From Salvelinus alpinus (lineage: Eukaryota; Chordata; Actinopteri; Salmoniformes; Salmonidae): DNA of 64,000 nucleotides. Location of the stretch: the NCBI RefSeq assembly GCF_045679555.1, contig NC_092092.1:19948469-20012468 (forward strand), given 5' to 3'. The position numbers were made by a program, and so were the translations under genes. The notes below the pieces were generated by a model. The model ran no database searches. It saw nothing but the letters and a program-made list of their open reading frames with translations, and was not told the origin of the DNA. Below are positions 34,843 to 46,737 of the stretch, one piece after another (positions within the stretch are counted from its first letter, which is position 1; the number at the start of each line of letters is the position of its first letter).

Positions 34843-35020
34843 GGCAGGTAGCCTAGCGGTTAAGATAGTTGGGCTAGTAACCGAAAGTTCACTGGTTGAG
34901 TCCCCGAACCGACTAGGTTAAAAATCTGTCTGTGCCCTTGAGCAAGGCACTTAACCCTAATTGCTCATGTAAGTCACTCTGGATAAAAGTGTCTGCTAAA
35001 TGACTAAAATGTAAATGTTG
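34843..35020 (+). mobile_element. HpaI-like tRNA-derived SINE
   Basis: The head has an A-box-like gtagcctagcggttaagat and a B-box-like ggttgagtcccc. The tail reads gtcactctggataaaagtgt then ctgctaaatgactaaaatg. Forward orientation, intergenic. Confidence 0.75.
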
Positions 35021-36183
35021 TAAGGGCAAGCATGCTCAGTGGTCTAATAACTAAATAAGAAGTATATGTTCGCATGATAAGATCGCTCGCTTTCCAGTAA
35101 TGTTTGTCTCACATGATATAAATCATCCTTTTATAATGACTTGAAGTGGGAGAAAGACATCCTTTGTCCCCATGAATCAAGATATAGGGAGACGCCAAGT
35201 TCAAAGCACCTACAAGATAGCTATGGAACTTTCTAACTCTAGGTTATGTATTTTCTGGCAGAGACACTTTCCAAACAGTCACAAGACAATGACTTGATGA
35301 GTGAGAGACAAAAAAGCCGCATTTAGATAAGAGATGTGACTTCCCTTGTTAAATAAAGAACCGTCTGGTCTTTAAAACTGTCAGACACTTGCTGCAGAAG
35401 TGAGTTGAGTGAGTCACAGACCGATTTATTTTCCTACTTGCATCCATAGCTTTGTCTATGAATTATTTGAGAGTGGTAACATTTCTCTAGACCCATCATT
35501 CAGTTGTTTATCAAAACAAGTGGTCATATTCCAGATTGCCCCTTTAAAGGTTGTCATCGTGACCTTATTTAACGTGTTCAGCCAGTGGAAATGTACATGA
35601 ATGCCTATTAGACTACTGTCTTGAGCGTTTTATAGTATCTTATTTGCTTCCAAACTTTGACAGAATACTTAATAGCAAAACAAACAATGTAATCTGGAAT
35701 CAAATACTCCCTGCTGTGACTAAAGAAGAGATTCATGCCCCCTACAAGTGCTGCTGTGCCCTGCTATGCCCCCTGCTACTGTGCTGAATTCACACATTTG
35801 AACAGGGAATAAAATATAGAGTCCCTACAGTACCTTTGCAAAAACGGCGTCGTTTGTGAAGTTGTGGGTATTCTTATGATATCTCTTTCCCATCTTGATT
35901 ATGACCAAATGTAAACAGTGTTGATGTAAACATAAGATAAACACACTATGATCTTGATAATGCCTTTATAGCCATCAGTGTTGCCCCTGTGCTGACACCG
36001 TGTCCTCTAGACATCCCACTGGCAACTTAGATCAGCATGGCTTGATTAGAACAAATCAATGACTTGATAAAAGGGCCAATCTGCAAGTCGAATGATAACA
36101 AAGGGTACACAGCTGAGGGATGGCGCTGAAGAAATGTAACCACTCAAACTCCTGAACAGATCAGCTTTAATATTGCCGATATA
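35021..36183. other. No gene seen
   Basis: Unique-looking AT-rich intergenic DNA. A degenerate ctgctgtgccctgctatgcc repetition lies at about 35,750-35,785. No exon or RNA gene recognised. Confidence 0.4.
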
Positions 36184-37485
36184 CTGAACAGAAATACAAA
36201 CGCAACATTTAAAGTGTTGGTCCCATGTTTCATGAGCTGAAATAAAAGATCCCAGAAATGTTCCATATGCACAAAAAGCTTATTTCTCGCAACTTTTCTA
36301 CACAAATTTGTTTACATCCCTGTTAGTGAGCATTTCTCCTTTGCCAAGATAATCAATCCACCAGACAGGTGTGGCATATTAAACATTATGATCATTACAC
36401 AGGTGCACCTTGTGCTGGGGGCAATAAAAGGCCACTAAAATGTGCAGTTTTGTCACAACACAATGCCACAGATGTCTCAAGTTTTGAGGGATCGTGCAAT
36501 TGGCATGCTGACTGCAGGAATGTCCACCAGAGCTGTTGCCAGAGAATTTAATGTTAATTCCTCTACCATAAGCTGCCTCCAATGTCATTTTAGAGAATTT
36601 GGCAGTATGTCCAACCGGCCTCACAACCACAGACCACATGTAACCACGCCAGCCCAGGACCTCCACATCCGGCTTCTTCACCTACGGGATCATCTGAGAC
36701 CAGCCACCTGGACAGCTGATGAAACTGTGGGTTTGCACAACCAAATAATTTATGCACAAACTGTCAGAAACCGTCTCAGGGAAGCTCATCTGCATGCTCA
36801 TCGTCATCACCAGGGTCTTAACCTGACTGCAGTCCGGCGTCGTAACCGTCTTCAGTGGGCAAATGCTCATCTTCGATGGCCACTGGCACGCTGGAGAAGT
36901 GTGCTCTTCACGGATGAATCCCAGTTTCAACTGTACCGGGTAAATGGCAGACAGTGTCTATGGCGTTGTGTGGGAGAGCGGTTTGCTGATGTCAACGTTA
37001 CGACAGAGTGCCCCATGGTGGCATTGGGGTTATGGTACGGGCAGGCATAAGCTACAGACAACACACACACAATTGCATTTTATCGATGACAATTTGAATG
37101 CACAGAGATACCGTGACGAGATCCTGAGGCCCATTCATCCACTGCCATCACCTCATGTTTCAACATGATAATGCACGGCACCATGTCACAAGGATCTGTA
37201 CACAATTCCTGGAAGTTGAAAATGTCCCAGGTCTTCCATATCCTGCATACTCACCAGACATGTCACCCATTGAGCCTGTTTGGGATGCTCTGGATCGACG
37301 TGTACGACAGCGTGTTCCAGTTCCCGACAATATCCAGCAACTTCGCACAGCCATTGAAGAGTGGGACAACATTCCACTGGCCACAATCAACAGCCTGATC
37401 AACTCTATGCAAAGGACATGTGTAGCGATGCATGAGTCAAATGGTGGTCACACCAGATACTGACTGGTTTTCTGATCCAGAAGTA
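36184..37485 (+). mobile_element. Tc1-like transposon 5, right end missing
   Basis: The left terminus ctgaacagaaatacaaacgc follows TA. Transposase sequence extends to its native stop at about 37,463. The expected inverted right terminus is not found, and unrelated sequence begins at about 37,485. Confidence 0.8.
36463..37463 (+). pseudogene. Tc1-like transposase, frameshifted
   Basis: The N-terminal frame opens at MPQMSQVLRDRAIGML (in the 36,442-37,050 frame) with helix-turn-helix STRAVAREFNVNSSTIS and the first catalytic aspartate in LFTDESQFQLY. Slips between about 37,000 and 37,155 move it into the frame 37,155-37,463, which has FQHDNARHHVTRICTQFLE (second aspartate), YSPDMSPIEPVWDALDRRV (glutamate) and the native end GGHTRY. 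The triad residues remain, but the frame is broken and the glycine-rich segment is damaged. Confidence 0.87.
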
Positions 37486-38022
37486 AACTAATGGACAAGA
37501 ATACTTCTATTTACAGCTATTTTCCCTTATATCTATGGTACCTGTAGTTAAATAACTATAACTATTCCTAATTTCCTCTTCAAGTGCTTGATTTTCACCC
37601 ATAACGGCCAATCCACCATCATTCTGATCTTAACCCCAACCCTCCGATGTCCACACATTAGCCCATCTTTCCCAGTATAATGCCATTTTGCAATTTCCTT
37701 TTGCAATACATCCCTCCATTTTACTATTTCTTACAAGGGTCCTGAACCTCCCTATTTGTAAAATGTCTACCGATATTTCCCTAAAAGGAAATACTTTACG
37801 CAAGAGTATAATGATATTTCCCATTGACTGATCATGGTTTTTCAGATCCCCCTAACAATACAGTTCCCAGGTCCATCTGAACCCTGATATTATGACATAA
37901 CCATTCCTGGACCTGACTCCAAAAGCGAGCAACCGATGGACAGTACCAGAAAATATTTTCTATTGATTCTGTTTCCTCGTGGCAAAATCTACACAAGGCT
38001 GACTTTTCAATGCCCCATATAT

Positions 38023-38026
<4 letters not shown>
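37486..38026 (-). mobile_element. LINE-like fragment (uncertain)
   Basis: ccgatggacagtaccagaaa and gtggcaaaatctacacaagg, in reverse, resemble part of a common salmonid L1-type LINE. No long open frame. Boundary with the (AT)n tract at 38,027. Confidence 0.35.

Positions 38027-38061
<35 letters not shown>
38027..38061. repeat. (AT)n microsatellite
   Basis: About 16 AT repeats between the LINE-like fragment and a SINE. Confidence 0.9.
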
Positions 38062-38062
<1 letters not shown>

Positions 38063-38064
<2 letters not shown>

Positions 38065-38325
38065 GGTTTTGTAAATGTAACCTTTATTTAACTAGGCAAG
38101 TCAGTTAAGATCAAATTCTTATTTACAATGACGGCCTACCCAGGCCAAACCCGGACGATGCTGGGCCAATTGTACGCCACCCTATTGGGACTCACAATCA
38201 CGGCCGGATGTGATACAGCCTGGATTCAAACCAGGGACTGTAGTGACGCCTCTTGCACTGAGATGCAGTGCCTTAGACCGCTGTGCCACTCTGGAGCAGA
38301 AGATCTTAATTTGAGCCAGTTTGCT
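38063..38325 (-). mobile_element. SINE (tRNA-derived), reverse
   Basis: In reverse it starts ctccagagtggcacagcggt (A-box), has ggtttgaatccaggctgt (B-box), and ends in a tail acttgcctagttaaataaag. Same family as 50,755-50,985. Confidence 0.8.
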
Positions 38326-39410
38326 ACAGCAGGAAAATAATCCAGCAGCAACAGGAAATATTTGGATTATAATTAATGACCATTTTTGTAGGGGTTAATG
38401 CATTTTTCAGAAGGGAACATTTCATATTGGAAATTACAACCTTCAGAAGCCTTTTAAAACCTCATATGTTTCAAGTTAATACAAGTTCAATATTTCCTGC
38501 ATTTAAGGAAAGTAATCCTGCAACAGGGTGATCAAATTCAGATCCTACATTTGTAAGTTACAACTACTATTGTTTATCAACCAATAAATGTTTAGCCAGC
38601 ACTGTGTGGACACCATCCTGTTTAAAAGCGTCTCTGTATTAGCTGATGTATTGCTTTTGAGTGACATACGCCAAGTCTATATGTCCAGTGTACAATAATG
38701 TATTTTTGAGTGACATCTGACCTAGTGGTTTGAAGATTGACATATAATGAGACAACAAAATGCTGCATTTTGGTCCTACGGCATCCTTCTGTGAAACGGT
38801 GCATAGCGACAATCGTTGTTTTTCCATGGTTTGCTACAACGCAGACTGTGCATTGGTCTCGGTAACAATTCAACCGTGCTATGATCGTCCATGACTCATT
38901 ACCGCCGGAGGAACTCTGGTCTCAACATCAGGACAGGAACGATGTTGTTTTGCAATGCAATGTCACGAAAGGAGAATGAGGCTATCCTACCAGTGCATTT
39001 GTTGTATTGTCATTCGACCTATGACTTTCGTTGTAGTTTGTCAGCAAAGAATATGACAGTTTTAAAATGGTTAATTATATGCTACCGTTTTAAACGCAAA
39101 TTCCACTCGTTCAAGAAAGGTCAATGGTCATGATGGTCAAGATTTGCCACTAAGAATATAATACAATTTTTATAGAATAAACAACTTTGCACAGTGTGTG
39201 GTAACAAGTTGTCCCCAAAACAGAAGTTAGCTATTGTTGTAGCCTTGCTTGCTTCTTCTACAGTAGGTTGTTTTGACGGAGCAATGAGATGGAAGTTGTC
39301 AATTGACTCTCTGGTGGAAACTTGCAACGAAACAAAATAATACTCACGTTCTACACAAATCCCGAAATAACAACAATCACGTCATGATTCTTATTTTCCG
39401 TTAAAACTGC
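38326..39410. other. No gene seen
   Basis: AT-rich sequence without a recognisable exon. Two short similar stretches containing ttgagtgacat lie at 38,656 and 38,705. Several short open frames only. Confidence 0.4.
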
Positions 39411-39760
39411 AGAAATTCCAATATGCGAGGCCGACAGGTTTCTCTCAAAATGGCAGAGAGAGAGAGAGAGAAAATGCAGCCGATTTGCTATCCCCTTTCA
39501 GCCCTCCCGTTAACGGGACGTCCCTGCTAGAGAAATGAAGTGGGGCGAGTGAAAGAATGAACGGAGGATGCCCATATTCTCCTCCCACATCTCATCTGGC
39601 CGAATGATGACGATGCTTTTGGTGTGACAGGGAGTTTGTTTTTGCCAATGTTATGAGTGGCCGGTGAAGTAGACAAAGCTTATGGTTTGGCTACAATAAC
39701 ACACACGAGAACTTCAGGCTGCAATGTTGCGAGCGCAAAGAGCCATTAGCATACTTCAAC
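39411..39760 (-). promoter_or_regulatory. Candidate CpG-richer promoter (ston1?)
   Basis: This stretch has more CpG than its surroundings (atatgcgaggccgacagg, ttaacgggacgtccc, gttgcgagcgcaaagag) and contains tctcaaaatggcagag, a YY1-like AAnATGGC site, followed by a (GA)n run. It lies between the ppp1r21 3' end and ston1, so it could hold the unlocated non-coding first exon of ston1. No transcript evidence is available. Confidence 0.25.
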
Positions 39761-40013
39761 ATTAGGAGTAGATAGCCTAGTTGGAAGCTTTATGAATATT
39801 GTAATGACCTGACTAGATCATAAAGGAATAATTGTCCAGACAGAGGATTGAGTTTACGAAATGACGGTTTATTAACCCAACTTTACACAGGCTACTGTTT
39901 GGCCGTAGCCCACGCCAAATAAATGAAAGATACCCCACAAGCCAACCGTGACCTTCTCTTGTGAAGGCCGGACATAAGAGGCAGAACAAAGGCTAAACCA
40001 AGTCTTAACTTCT

Positions 40014-40784
40014 TTAAAAACTCTGTTTATTAAGTTTTACACACACACAGACAAGACAAAGCAATATAAATAATATACTCAACTAGAAAAAAATACAAAT
40101 AATACATTTAAAAAAAAATTGCTTTAAAGATACCATACTTTAGACAAGTTAAACACACCAGGCAGAAGGCTACAAAGGTTAAAGGGCAATCTGTAGTACA
40201 GGGACAGAGCAAACACCTCACCATTGTTCCTGTAAACAGTCAAGGGATAGGGGTGGAGAAATGCACAAAGAAATGCTCATCCAACCCCTAAGTCACAGGG
40301 GGGTCAAATACAGACTTATTTTGGTTTTAATAGGAATGCCATCAGAGGATGGACTGTTTAAAGTAAGACCGGAATGGAGCCCAAGCCTCATTAAACAGTT
40401 TGGGGTTCCCACGTGAATTTAATTTAATTTTTTCTAGTTTCAGAGAGCACAACACATCTCTCACCCAATATTTATAAGATGGGGGAGCTGCCATCTTCCA
40501 GTTCTGTAGTATTAGCCGTCTAGCTAAAAGAGTTGTATAAGCAACAGTGTCCAACTGGATTCTTGACAGGGGGGTACCTATGGGCAGTACTCCAAAAAGG
40601 GCTGTAAGGGGAGAGGGATCTATAACAGTGTCATATATATCAGAGAAACATTTAAATATTAATTCCCAGAAACCTGACAGTTTATGACAGCCCCAGAACA
40701 TATGCAACAGTGTGGCTGGTTCCATTTTACATCTGACACAGGTAGGATCAAAATCAGAGAATATTCTTCCAAGTCTGGCCCCAT
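40014..40784 (-). mobile_element. 5'-truncated L1-like LINE with 15-bp TSD
   Basis: Flanked by the perfect direct repeat caagtcttaacttct (39,999-40,013 and 40,785-40,799). The minus strand encodes the last part of an L1-type ORF2 and then a 3' UTR. Truncation at the 5' side (40,784) and a target-site duplication are the signature of LINE-mediated retroposition. Confidence 0.88.
40342..40725 (-). pseudogene. L1-type ORF2 C-terminal fragment
   Basis: A 127-codon minus frame: EPATLLHMFWGCHKLSGFWE and LLARRLILQNWKMAAPPSYK with KYWVRDVLCSLKLEKI, the C-terminal blocks of L1/Tx1-type ORF2 that follow the reverse transcriptase. The catalytic domains were never inserted. Confidence 0.8.
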
Positions 40785-41003
40785 CAAGTCTTAACTTCTA
40801 ATGCTCCATCCCCCTGCCCAACCCCCCTCCACGCCACTCCGCCAACCGCCAGGATGCCCGGCATCAGAACATTCCAGGCATTCCCGTGATTGGCAGATAG
40901 CAGGTTGATTGGCATGTCGGACCCCGCGAACACTGGGTACTGGTAAGTACAACACAACCACCTACTAACACATAACACACAGCTGTCTGTGCGGGTCGCT
41001 ACA

Positions 41004-41960
41004 ATATAATATATTTTGTTGATTTCCACCAACTAAGTAAAACGGTAATGAATAAGTAGTAAAGCACATTCTAGACATTCTGACTCTTTTTTTACGTTCC
41101 AGGTGGGACATTTAGACAGTTGGATTAGGACAAGGACAGGGTTGTCTGTCAAAGAACCTCGTTCCACCCCAGTCAACTCACTCACACACCTCTTCCCCAG
41201 CCCTAGCCCTACATCACAGTAAGCTAGGCCTAGTTACAAGCTATAGAGACTGGAGAGACTATAAATTATGACCAAAGAGAAAAATCTGAAGTGAGAGAGA
41301 AAGAGAAGGAAAGAGGTTTGAGCTGAATTCTGGCAGACATGTTCATATGACTCCATGATAAAAAGGGTAGTGGTTCACACAGTGACAGAGGTCTGATGCT
41401 AGGGTGGGACAATTAGGCGTGGATGACTAGAGATTACTCACCAAGGGAGGGGTCAGCGGTTGGATAGGAGATAATTAAAGGGTTGAAGATAACGGTCATT
41501 GAAGTGCTGTCATCTGGAGCTGGTCCAGACAAGAATCACACTTTCTCTCTCACTCTCACACACACACACACACACACGAGCATGCAAAAGTACACACATG
41601 CAAAAGGGCCTTCGCGCACACACACACACACTAAATTAAACCAATATCAACACAAACTGAAGTGGTTTTCCTCTGTTCCCCGTGCTCCGAAGACGTGGAT
41701 GTCGATTAAGGCAGCCTCCCGCACCTCTCTGATTCAGAGGGGTTGGGTTAAATGCGGAAGACATACAGTTGTACAACTAACTAGGTATCCCCCTTTCTGT
41801 TCTGTCCGATAAAATATGAGTGTAGGAGGGTGGATAAACAGGATAACATAGCACTTTTCACAGAGGGGAGGAGGATGGCTATGGGGTTATGGCCAACCTT
41901 CAGCCTAACACAATACAAGGTCATTTAGCCCCTTGGGAACAGACCCAAAACGAACACAAT
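41004..41960. other. No gene; (CA)n and SINE tail
   Basis: A (CA)n tract lies at 41,557-41,577 with a second CA-rich patch near 41,616-41,630. A SINE tail (gatgtcgattaaggcagcct, then ctctctgattcagaggggtt) occupies about 41,678-41,812, the same family as 42,629-42,860. Nothing coding. Confidence 0.5.
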
Positions 41961-41964
41961 GCAA

Positions 41965-42955
41965 ACAGAGAGGTAGTATTTGGATGAGAACATTGTCACA
42001 GAGAGAGAAGAGAGGTAGAAGTTGGATGAGAACATTCAGTCACAGAGAGAGAAGAGAGGTAGTAGTTGGATGAGAACATTCAGTCACAGAGAGAGAGGAG
42101 GTAGTAGTTGGATGAGAACATTCAGTCACAGAGAGAGAGGAGGTAGTAGTTGGATGAGAACATTCAGTCACAGAGAGAGAGGAACGGTAGTAGTTGGATG
42201 AGAACATTCAGTCACAGAGAGAGAAGAGAGGTAGTTGGATGAGAACATTCAGTCACAGAGAGAGAGGAGGTAGTAGTTGGATGAGAACATTCAGTCACAG
42301 AGAGAGAGGAGGTAGTAGTTGGATGAGAACATTCAGTCAGAGAGGAGGTAGTAGTTGGATGAGAACATTCAGTCACAGAGAGAGAGGAGGTAGTAGTTGG
42401 ATGAGAACATTCAGTCACAGAGAGAGAAGAGAGGTAGTAGTTGGATGAGAACATTCAGTCACAGAGAGAGAGGAGGTAGTAGTTGGATGAGAACATTCAG
42501 TCACAGAGAGGAGGTAGTAGTTGGATGAGAACATTCAGTCACAGAGAGAGAGGAGCGGTAGTAGTTGGATGAGAATATTCAGTCACAGAGAGGTAGTAGT
42601 TGGATGAGAACATTCAGTCACAGAGAGAGAAGGGTGGCAGGTAGCCTAGTGGTTAGAGCTTTGGGCCAGTAACCGAAAGGTTGCTGGATCGAATCCCCGA
42701 GCTGACAAGGAAAAAATATGTAGTTATGCCCCTGAGCAAGGCAGTTAACCCACTGTTACCCGGGTGCTGAAGACATGGATGTCGATTTAAGGCAGCCCCC
42801 TACACCTCTCTGATTCAGAGGGGTTGGGTTAAATGTGGAAGTTGAATATCCAACTTTCCCTAGTAGTTGGATGAGAACATTCAGTAAGAGATGGAGAGGA
42901 CAGAGCGAGAGGAGTATTTGGATGAGAACACCCAGTCACAGTGGGCCAAGGGCAG
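41965..42955. repeat. Minisatellite, 36-46 bp units
   Basis: At least sixteen head-to-tail units of gtagttggatgagaacattc plus agtcacagagagagaggag, varying in the length of the GA-rich part. Two more diverged units lie at 42,860-42,955 beyond an inserted SINE. The array is open in frame across several units by chance (both strands), not as a gene. Confidence 0.93.
42629..42860 (+). mobile_element. SINE inserted in the minisatellite
   Basis: tRNA-like head ggtagcctagtggttagagc (A-box) and gctggatcgaatccccgag (B-box), then the body with gaagacatggatgtcgattt. It separates the main minisatellite array from two outlying units, so it inserted after the array formed. Confidence 0.8.
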
Positions 42956-44390
42956 ACTGACAACACGAATGTGATCAGGGTTTATCCTGTTATTTTCTGA
43001 AGATGTAACAGTGCAGCTGGCAACAGAAGTCTGTAAGGGCCATCATCCTGGAACTGCCAACTATTATTATGGGTGAGTAAATGTGTGGTAGTGTATGAGT
43101 GGTTGCAAAAGCTCTGACGAAGGCCTTGAGGCCGATAGTTTCACTGCTCTTTAATAAGCTTTACCTATCAAGAGCAGTGTGCAGGTTTCTTCTTTCTCAT
43201 ATTATTCAACTGTTACCATGCACCTGCAACAAAAATAGCTCAGATGTACGAGTGGCTTTTGAAATTTGCTTGTGTATGAGTGAAAGAGTGTTTGGTTCTA
43301 GCTGCTAGTGTTGCCTGAATTCTTTGGGATTGGGAACATTTTGGACATAGTTAACAAGTTTGTTTGCCATATAACATTGGAACATCATAAATCTACAGTA
43401 GCTTGTCAACATTATATTCTGAAATGTTCAACTCTCTGGTACGTCATCAATAAGTACTAGTAGTACTAACACAAAACAAAGAATATTGAGCTTTTTATTA
43501 TTTATTTCATATCTGCAATCTGTTGGTCAGTCAGATTACATTGTTTTACAAGTTTCAGTAGTATAGGGCATGTTGGCAAACCTCTTGAATTCTCATCATA
43601 TAAAAGATCCAATGGCAGGTATAATAGAGATCTCGTTATTGGTAAACCTGGTGGCTGAACTTAACACGTAAGAACCAATCAAAACCTGTCAGAAGCATCC
43701 AAACTCGTCAAAACCAATTTTCGGTCTAAACCGTCCACAGGATAAGATTGTTTTATTTGCCACAATATATATATCACTAGAACACACAAGCAAGAAGAGT
43801 CCAGAAGTGTGTTAAGTAGGTACAAAATGGAAGAAAATGTTTCAAAACTGTCTGAAACAGCATTTTACTATCTGAACTTTCATTTTCCGTTGATAAAAGT
43901 TTTGCTACGGTGTACCAATGAACACGACCCTTCTGTTAATTATAAACAGTTTAGAGATGTCATTACACATTTCCAGACAAGGGGTTGACTAGCTTGCCAA
44001 CATGCCAATAATACAATTGTAAAGTGCCGTACACAAACAGTGATCGTCTCACTACAGTTCCAAGAGAGTGGACCTTTCTGCGTGTGTATTGCCTTTCAAT
44101 AGACATATTTCCAAATACCTCAAACCCAATAATCAAAAAATAAATGCAGGTGAGTGATTGATTACCTTGATGTTTCTTATCTTTTTCATTGATCATCAAC
44201 CAGTCATTTCATTGGGTCATCATGGAAATTAGACATTTGAAACCATAGAATGAATGCCTTTGTTTTTTAGTATATTACTTTAAAAAAAGTACACAATACA
44301 TGTACATTGAATGATTCAAAAGGAGTATTATATTCACAACCCTTTTTCATCAATACATAACATGGGTTTGGAGACTGTGGTGCTACACAT
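42956..44390. other. No gene seen
   Basis: AT-rich intergenic DNA between the minisatellite and the next MITE. No exon, RNA gene or transposon end recognised. Confidence 0.4.
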
Positions 44391-44393
44391 ACT

Positions 44394-44510
44394 ATGTCCC
44401 AAATGGCACCACATTCTCTATATAGTGCATTACTTTTGACCAGGATCCATAGGGCTCTGGTCAAAAGTAACACACTATTTGGGAATAGTGTGCCATTTGG
44501 GACGCAAACA
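44394..44510. mobile_element. Palindromic MITE
   Basis: tgtcccaaatggcaccacat pairs with gtgtgccatttgggacgc, and tagtgcattacttttgacca with tggtcaaaagtaacacacta, around a central ccatagggctc. A second, more diverged copy is at 44,769-44,860. Confidence 0.8.
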
Positions 44511-44768
44511 TAGTTCTCCTCAGTGCACATCCACACTACAGAAACATCACAGACAAACGGTCACCATTTTCTGAACTCTACCTTGGGCCTAGTTCAGAAC
44601 GGCGCAACATTACAGAACATTTAGTTCAGATAGAAATATCATATAGAACAGTTCTGTCATGTTAAAACTGATTGGGGAATCGAGACAGATCTATTCTATG
44701 TCACTGCATTTCTATCTGCACCGTTACATTCTTTACATTTCACCTCACGGAATACACCCCTGGACTAC

Positions 44769-44860
44769 TTCCAAAATGGCACACTATTCCCTATATAGTG
44801 CACTACTTTTTTACCAAAGCCAGTGCACTAAATATGGAATTAGTCTGCCATTGGGACATA
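44769..44860. mobile_element. Palindromic MITE (diverged copy)
   Basis: Same family as 44,394-44,510: ttccaaaatggcacactatt at the left and gtctgccattgggaca at the right, with the centre reduced. Confidence 0.65.
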
Positions 44861-44870
44861 GCCCTTGTCT

Positions 44871-46602
44871 ATCTACACCCTCTGGCTAGTAAGGTCATCA
44901 ATGCTACTTGAGTGTATGGATTCTTCCATCCATTCTAGAGGATAGATGGGATATCTAGTCAAGGGAATGTGTGTGTGCGTGTCTGTCTGTTTCAGGCTTT
45001 CGGTTAAGCACGAAGCCTGGGCGTCAGAGGCTAGTGTGTGTAATTAATTGGTCACTCATTCATTCCTTGATTTCATCTGGGGCAGCCCTTTTTCAAACAG
45101 AAGACTGTGGTAAACATAACTCACAAATTCTCTCACTGAAACTAAAAACCATCTAATAAAACATGGAAAGATTAAATTATTTTCTGTCCCACTCAAAGCC
45201 TGGCACAAAAGTCAAGTCACAGTATTAGACAGACATTCTCTTACATAATGAAAACCCAGTCAGTCAGGCACGCAAACACATTCTCACTCTTTCGTATGAT
45301 CTCCTCTTCCCACTTAATAGCAATTTGAGTAATACATATTTCTGTCATTGCACAGAGATAGAGAGAGAGACAGTAACCATGAGGGCCTGGTGGTCTTCAT
45401 TCCCTGACTTTAGTGAGCATCCATGACCTCACTAGGATATTTTTTTTTCTTCTCCTTATTAATTTTATCTCTACTTCCCTCAAACCAAAGGTCAAAGGGT
45501 CAAGCAGTTGTCAGTCTGCCCTCTCCGTCACACGTTAGGAAGCACTTTACACAAGTCATTATCTGTGTCAATCAGAAATACACATTAGATAAACTGCTTA
45601 AGCAGAGTGGTATCAGAGACACCCCCCCCAATAGCCCACCCTCTGATAGAGGAGAAGTTAACAGGGTCCTCCATCTTGGGGTGCTAGGAAGCTGACAGGA
45701 CTGTAGTGGGTGGGTTGTCCCATAGTAAAGCTCAGTCCAGGGTGCTCTGCCGATCCAAAATGGAGCAGGTTTCCCAACAGACTTTCCTACCGACTCTTCT
45801 TCAGGAGTTTGGAGTTTCCCTGGAAAAGGCAGGAGGGGTTAAGTTACATATAACACATGGTAAACCAAGACTCACAATACATTTTTGAATGAACATTAAA
45901 GCGATAACGCAAAAGCAGGAGCACTAGTCCTAGTATCAACACTTCTGTTTTGGTACTGTAAACTGGAGATCGGAATGGCATTTTTTGAATAAGACTGTGG
46001 TGTTAGTACGTGACCAGTGATCACTCATGAAAGAAACCACATGAATGCGTCTTGACTTTGAAACATTGTTAGTTCCATTCTAGAGTTTCACTCACAGCTA
46101 ATCATGTCATCGGTTTATTTCTTTACACTTGGATTGTATTCAGGTTGAATAGGCTTGTGGTGGCTGCCAAGTGCTGACATTCACACACAATAGCTTGGGT
46201 TGATGAAATCCATACCCTCAGAACGTATACACACACCTCATCTCTGAAGTGTTTTAAGAGAAGTGGGTTTTAACAGAAGGCCTCTTCCTCGACTTCAACA
46301 GCCTAGCCAAACAGTAATGAATTTCTCAGATGTCAGCTTCTGACTCCAGCAGGTGCTTTTCCTATCAGACCCTGCTGTTCCCTCCTTATCCCCCACTGGC
46401 ACATCCCAGCTCCCCTCAGAATGGATAGTAGTTTGTTACTGGGTTATGTCTGCTTCTCTTGCTGTGTGGGCCAGTGAGTGAAGTGTTTTACTGAACCTTA
46501 ACTTTAGTCTCAACGAGATCAAATCTGTTTTGCAAGAGACCATATCAATATAGTAGCAGTCGACAAAGAGTATGTAGGAAGTGAGGAATGTGTGAGGGGA
46601 CT
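44871..46602 (-). other. ppp1r21 3' flank / 3' UTR
   Basis: Downstream of the ppp1r21 stop on the minus strand. The nearest canonical minus-strand AATAAA I can see is at 46,114-46,119, about 490 bases after the stop. No other gene is recognisable. Confidence 0.4.
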
Positions 46603-46737
46603 CTATACTTTGCTGCCCAGTTTGAGTGTGTCGATCTCCTCTCTCTGTTTGCTGAGAGTCTCGTTCATGCTGCACAGGTGGTCACTCATCATACTGAGCT
46701 GTTCCTTGTAACTCCTCTTGGTCGTGGCCAGTTCATC
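46603..46737 (-). CDS. ppp1r21: ppp1r21 last exon
   Basis: 44 codons and a TAG stop: [44 protein letters not shown]. Contains the TTKRSYEDQ-type motif. Human continues a few residues further (GNSKKNKSR), so the fish tail is shorter. Confidence 0.93.
   Translation of the reverse strand, partial: DELATTKRSYKEQLSMMSDHLCSMNETLSKQREEIDTLKLGSKV

Larger units (their letters stand above)
39800..41003. mobile_element. Possible solo LTR with nested L1-like insertion
   Basis: A TGTAATGACC start and a GCTACA end are flanked by atat on both sides (39,796-39,799 and 41,004-41,007), as expected for an LTR with a 4-bp target duplication. Removing the nested LINE and its duplication leaves about 418 bp. No gag or pol sequence is present. 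The short duplication in AT-rich DNA could be coincidental. Confidence 0.4.

Noticed and set aside
42194-42454. Open frames with repeated SSWMRTFSHRERGG or TTTSSLSVTECSHP as a repeat protein
   Set aside because: Both strands of the minisatellite are open by chance; unit lengths are not all multiples of three and the frame is lost.
41965-42610. Regular repeats considered as a CRISPR array
   Set aside because: Units are contiguous without unique spacers, and the context is a vertebrate genome; it is a minisatellite.
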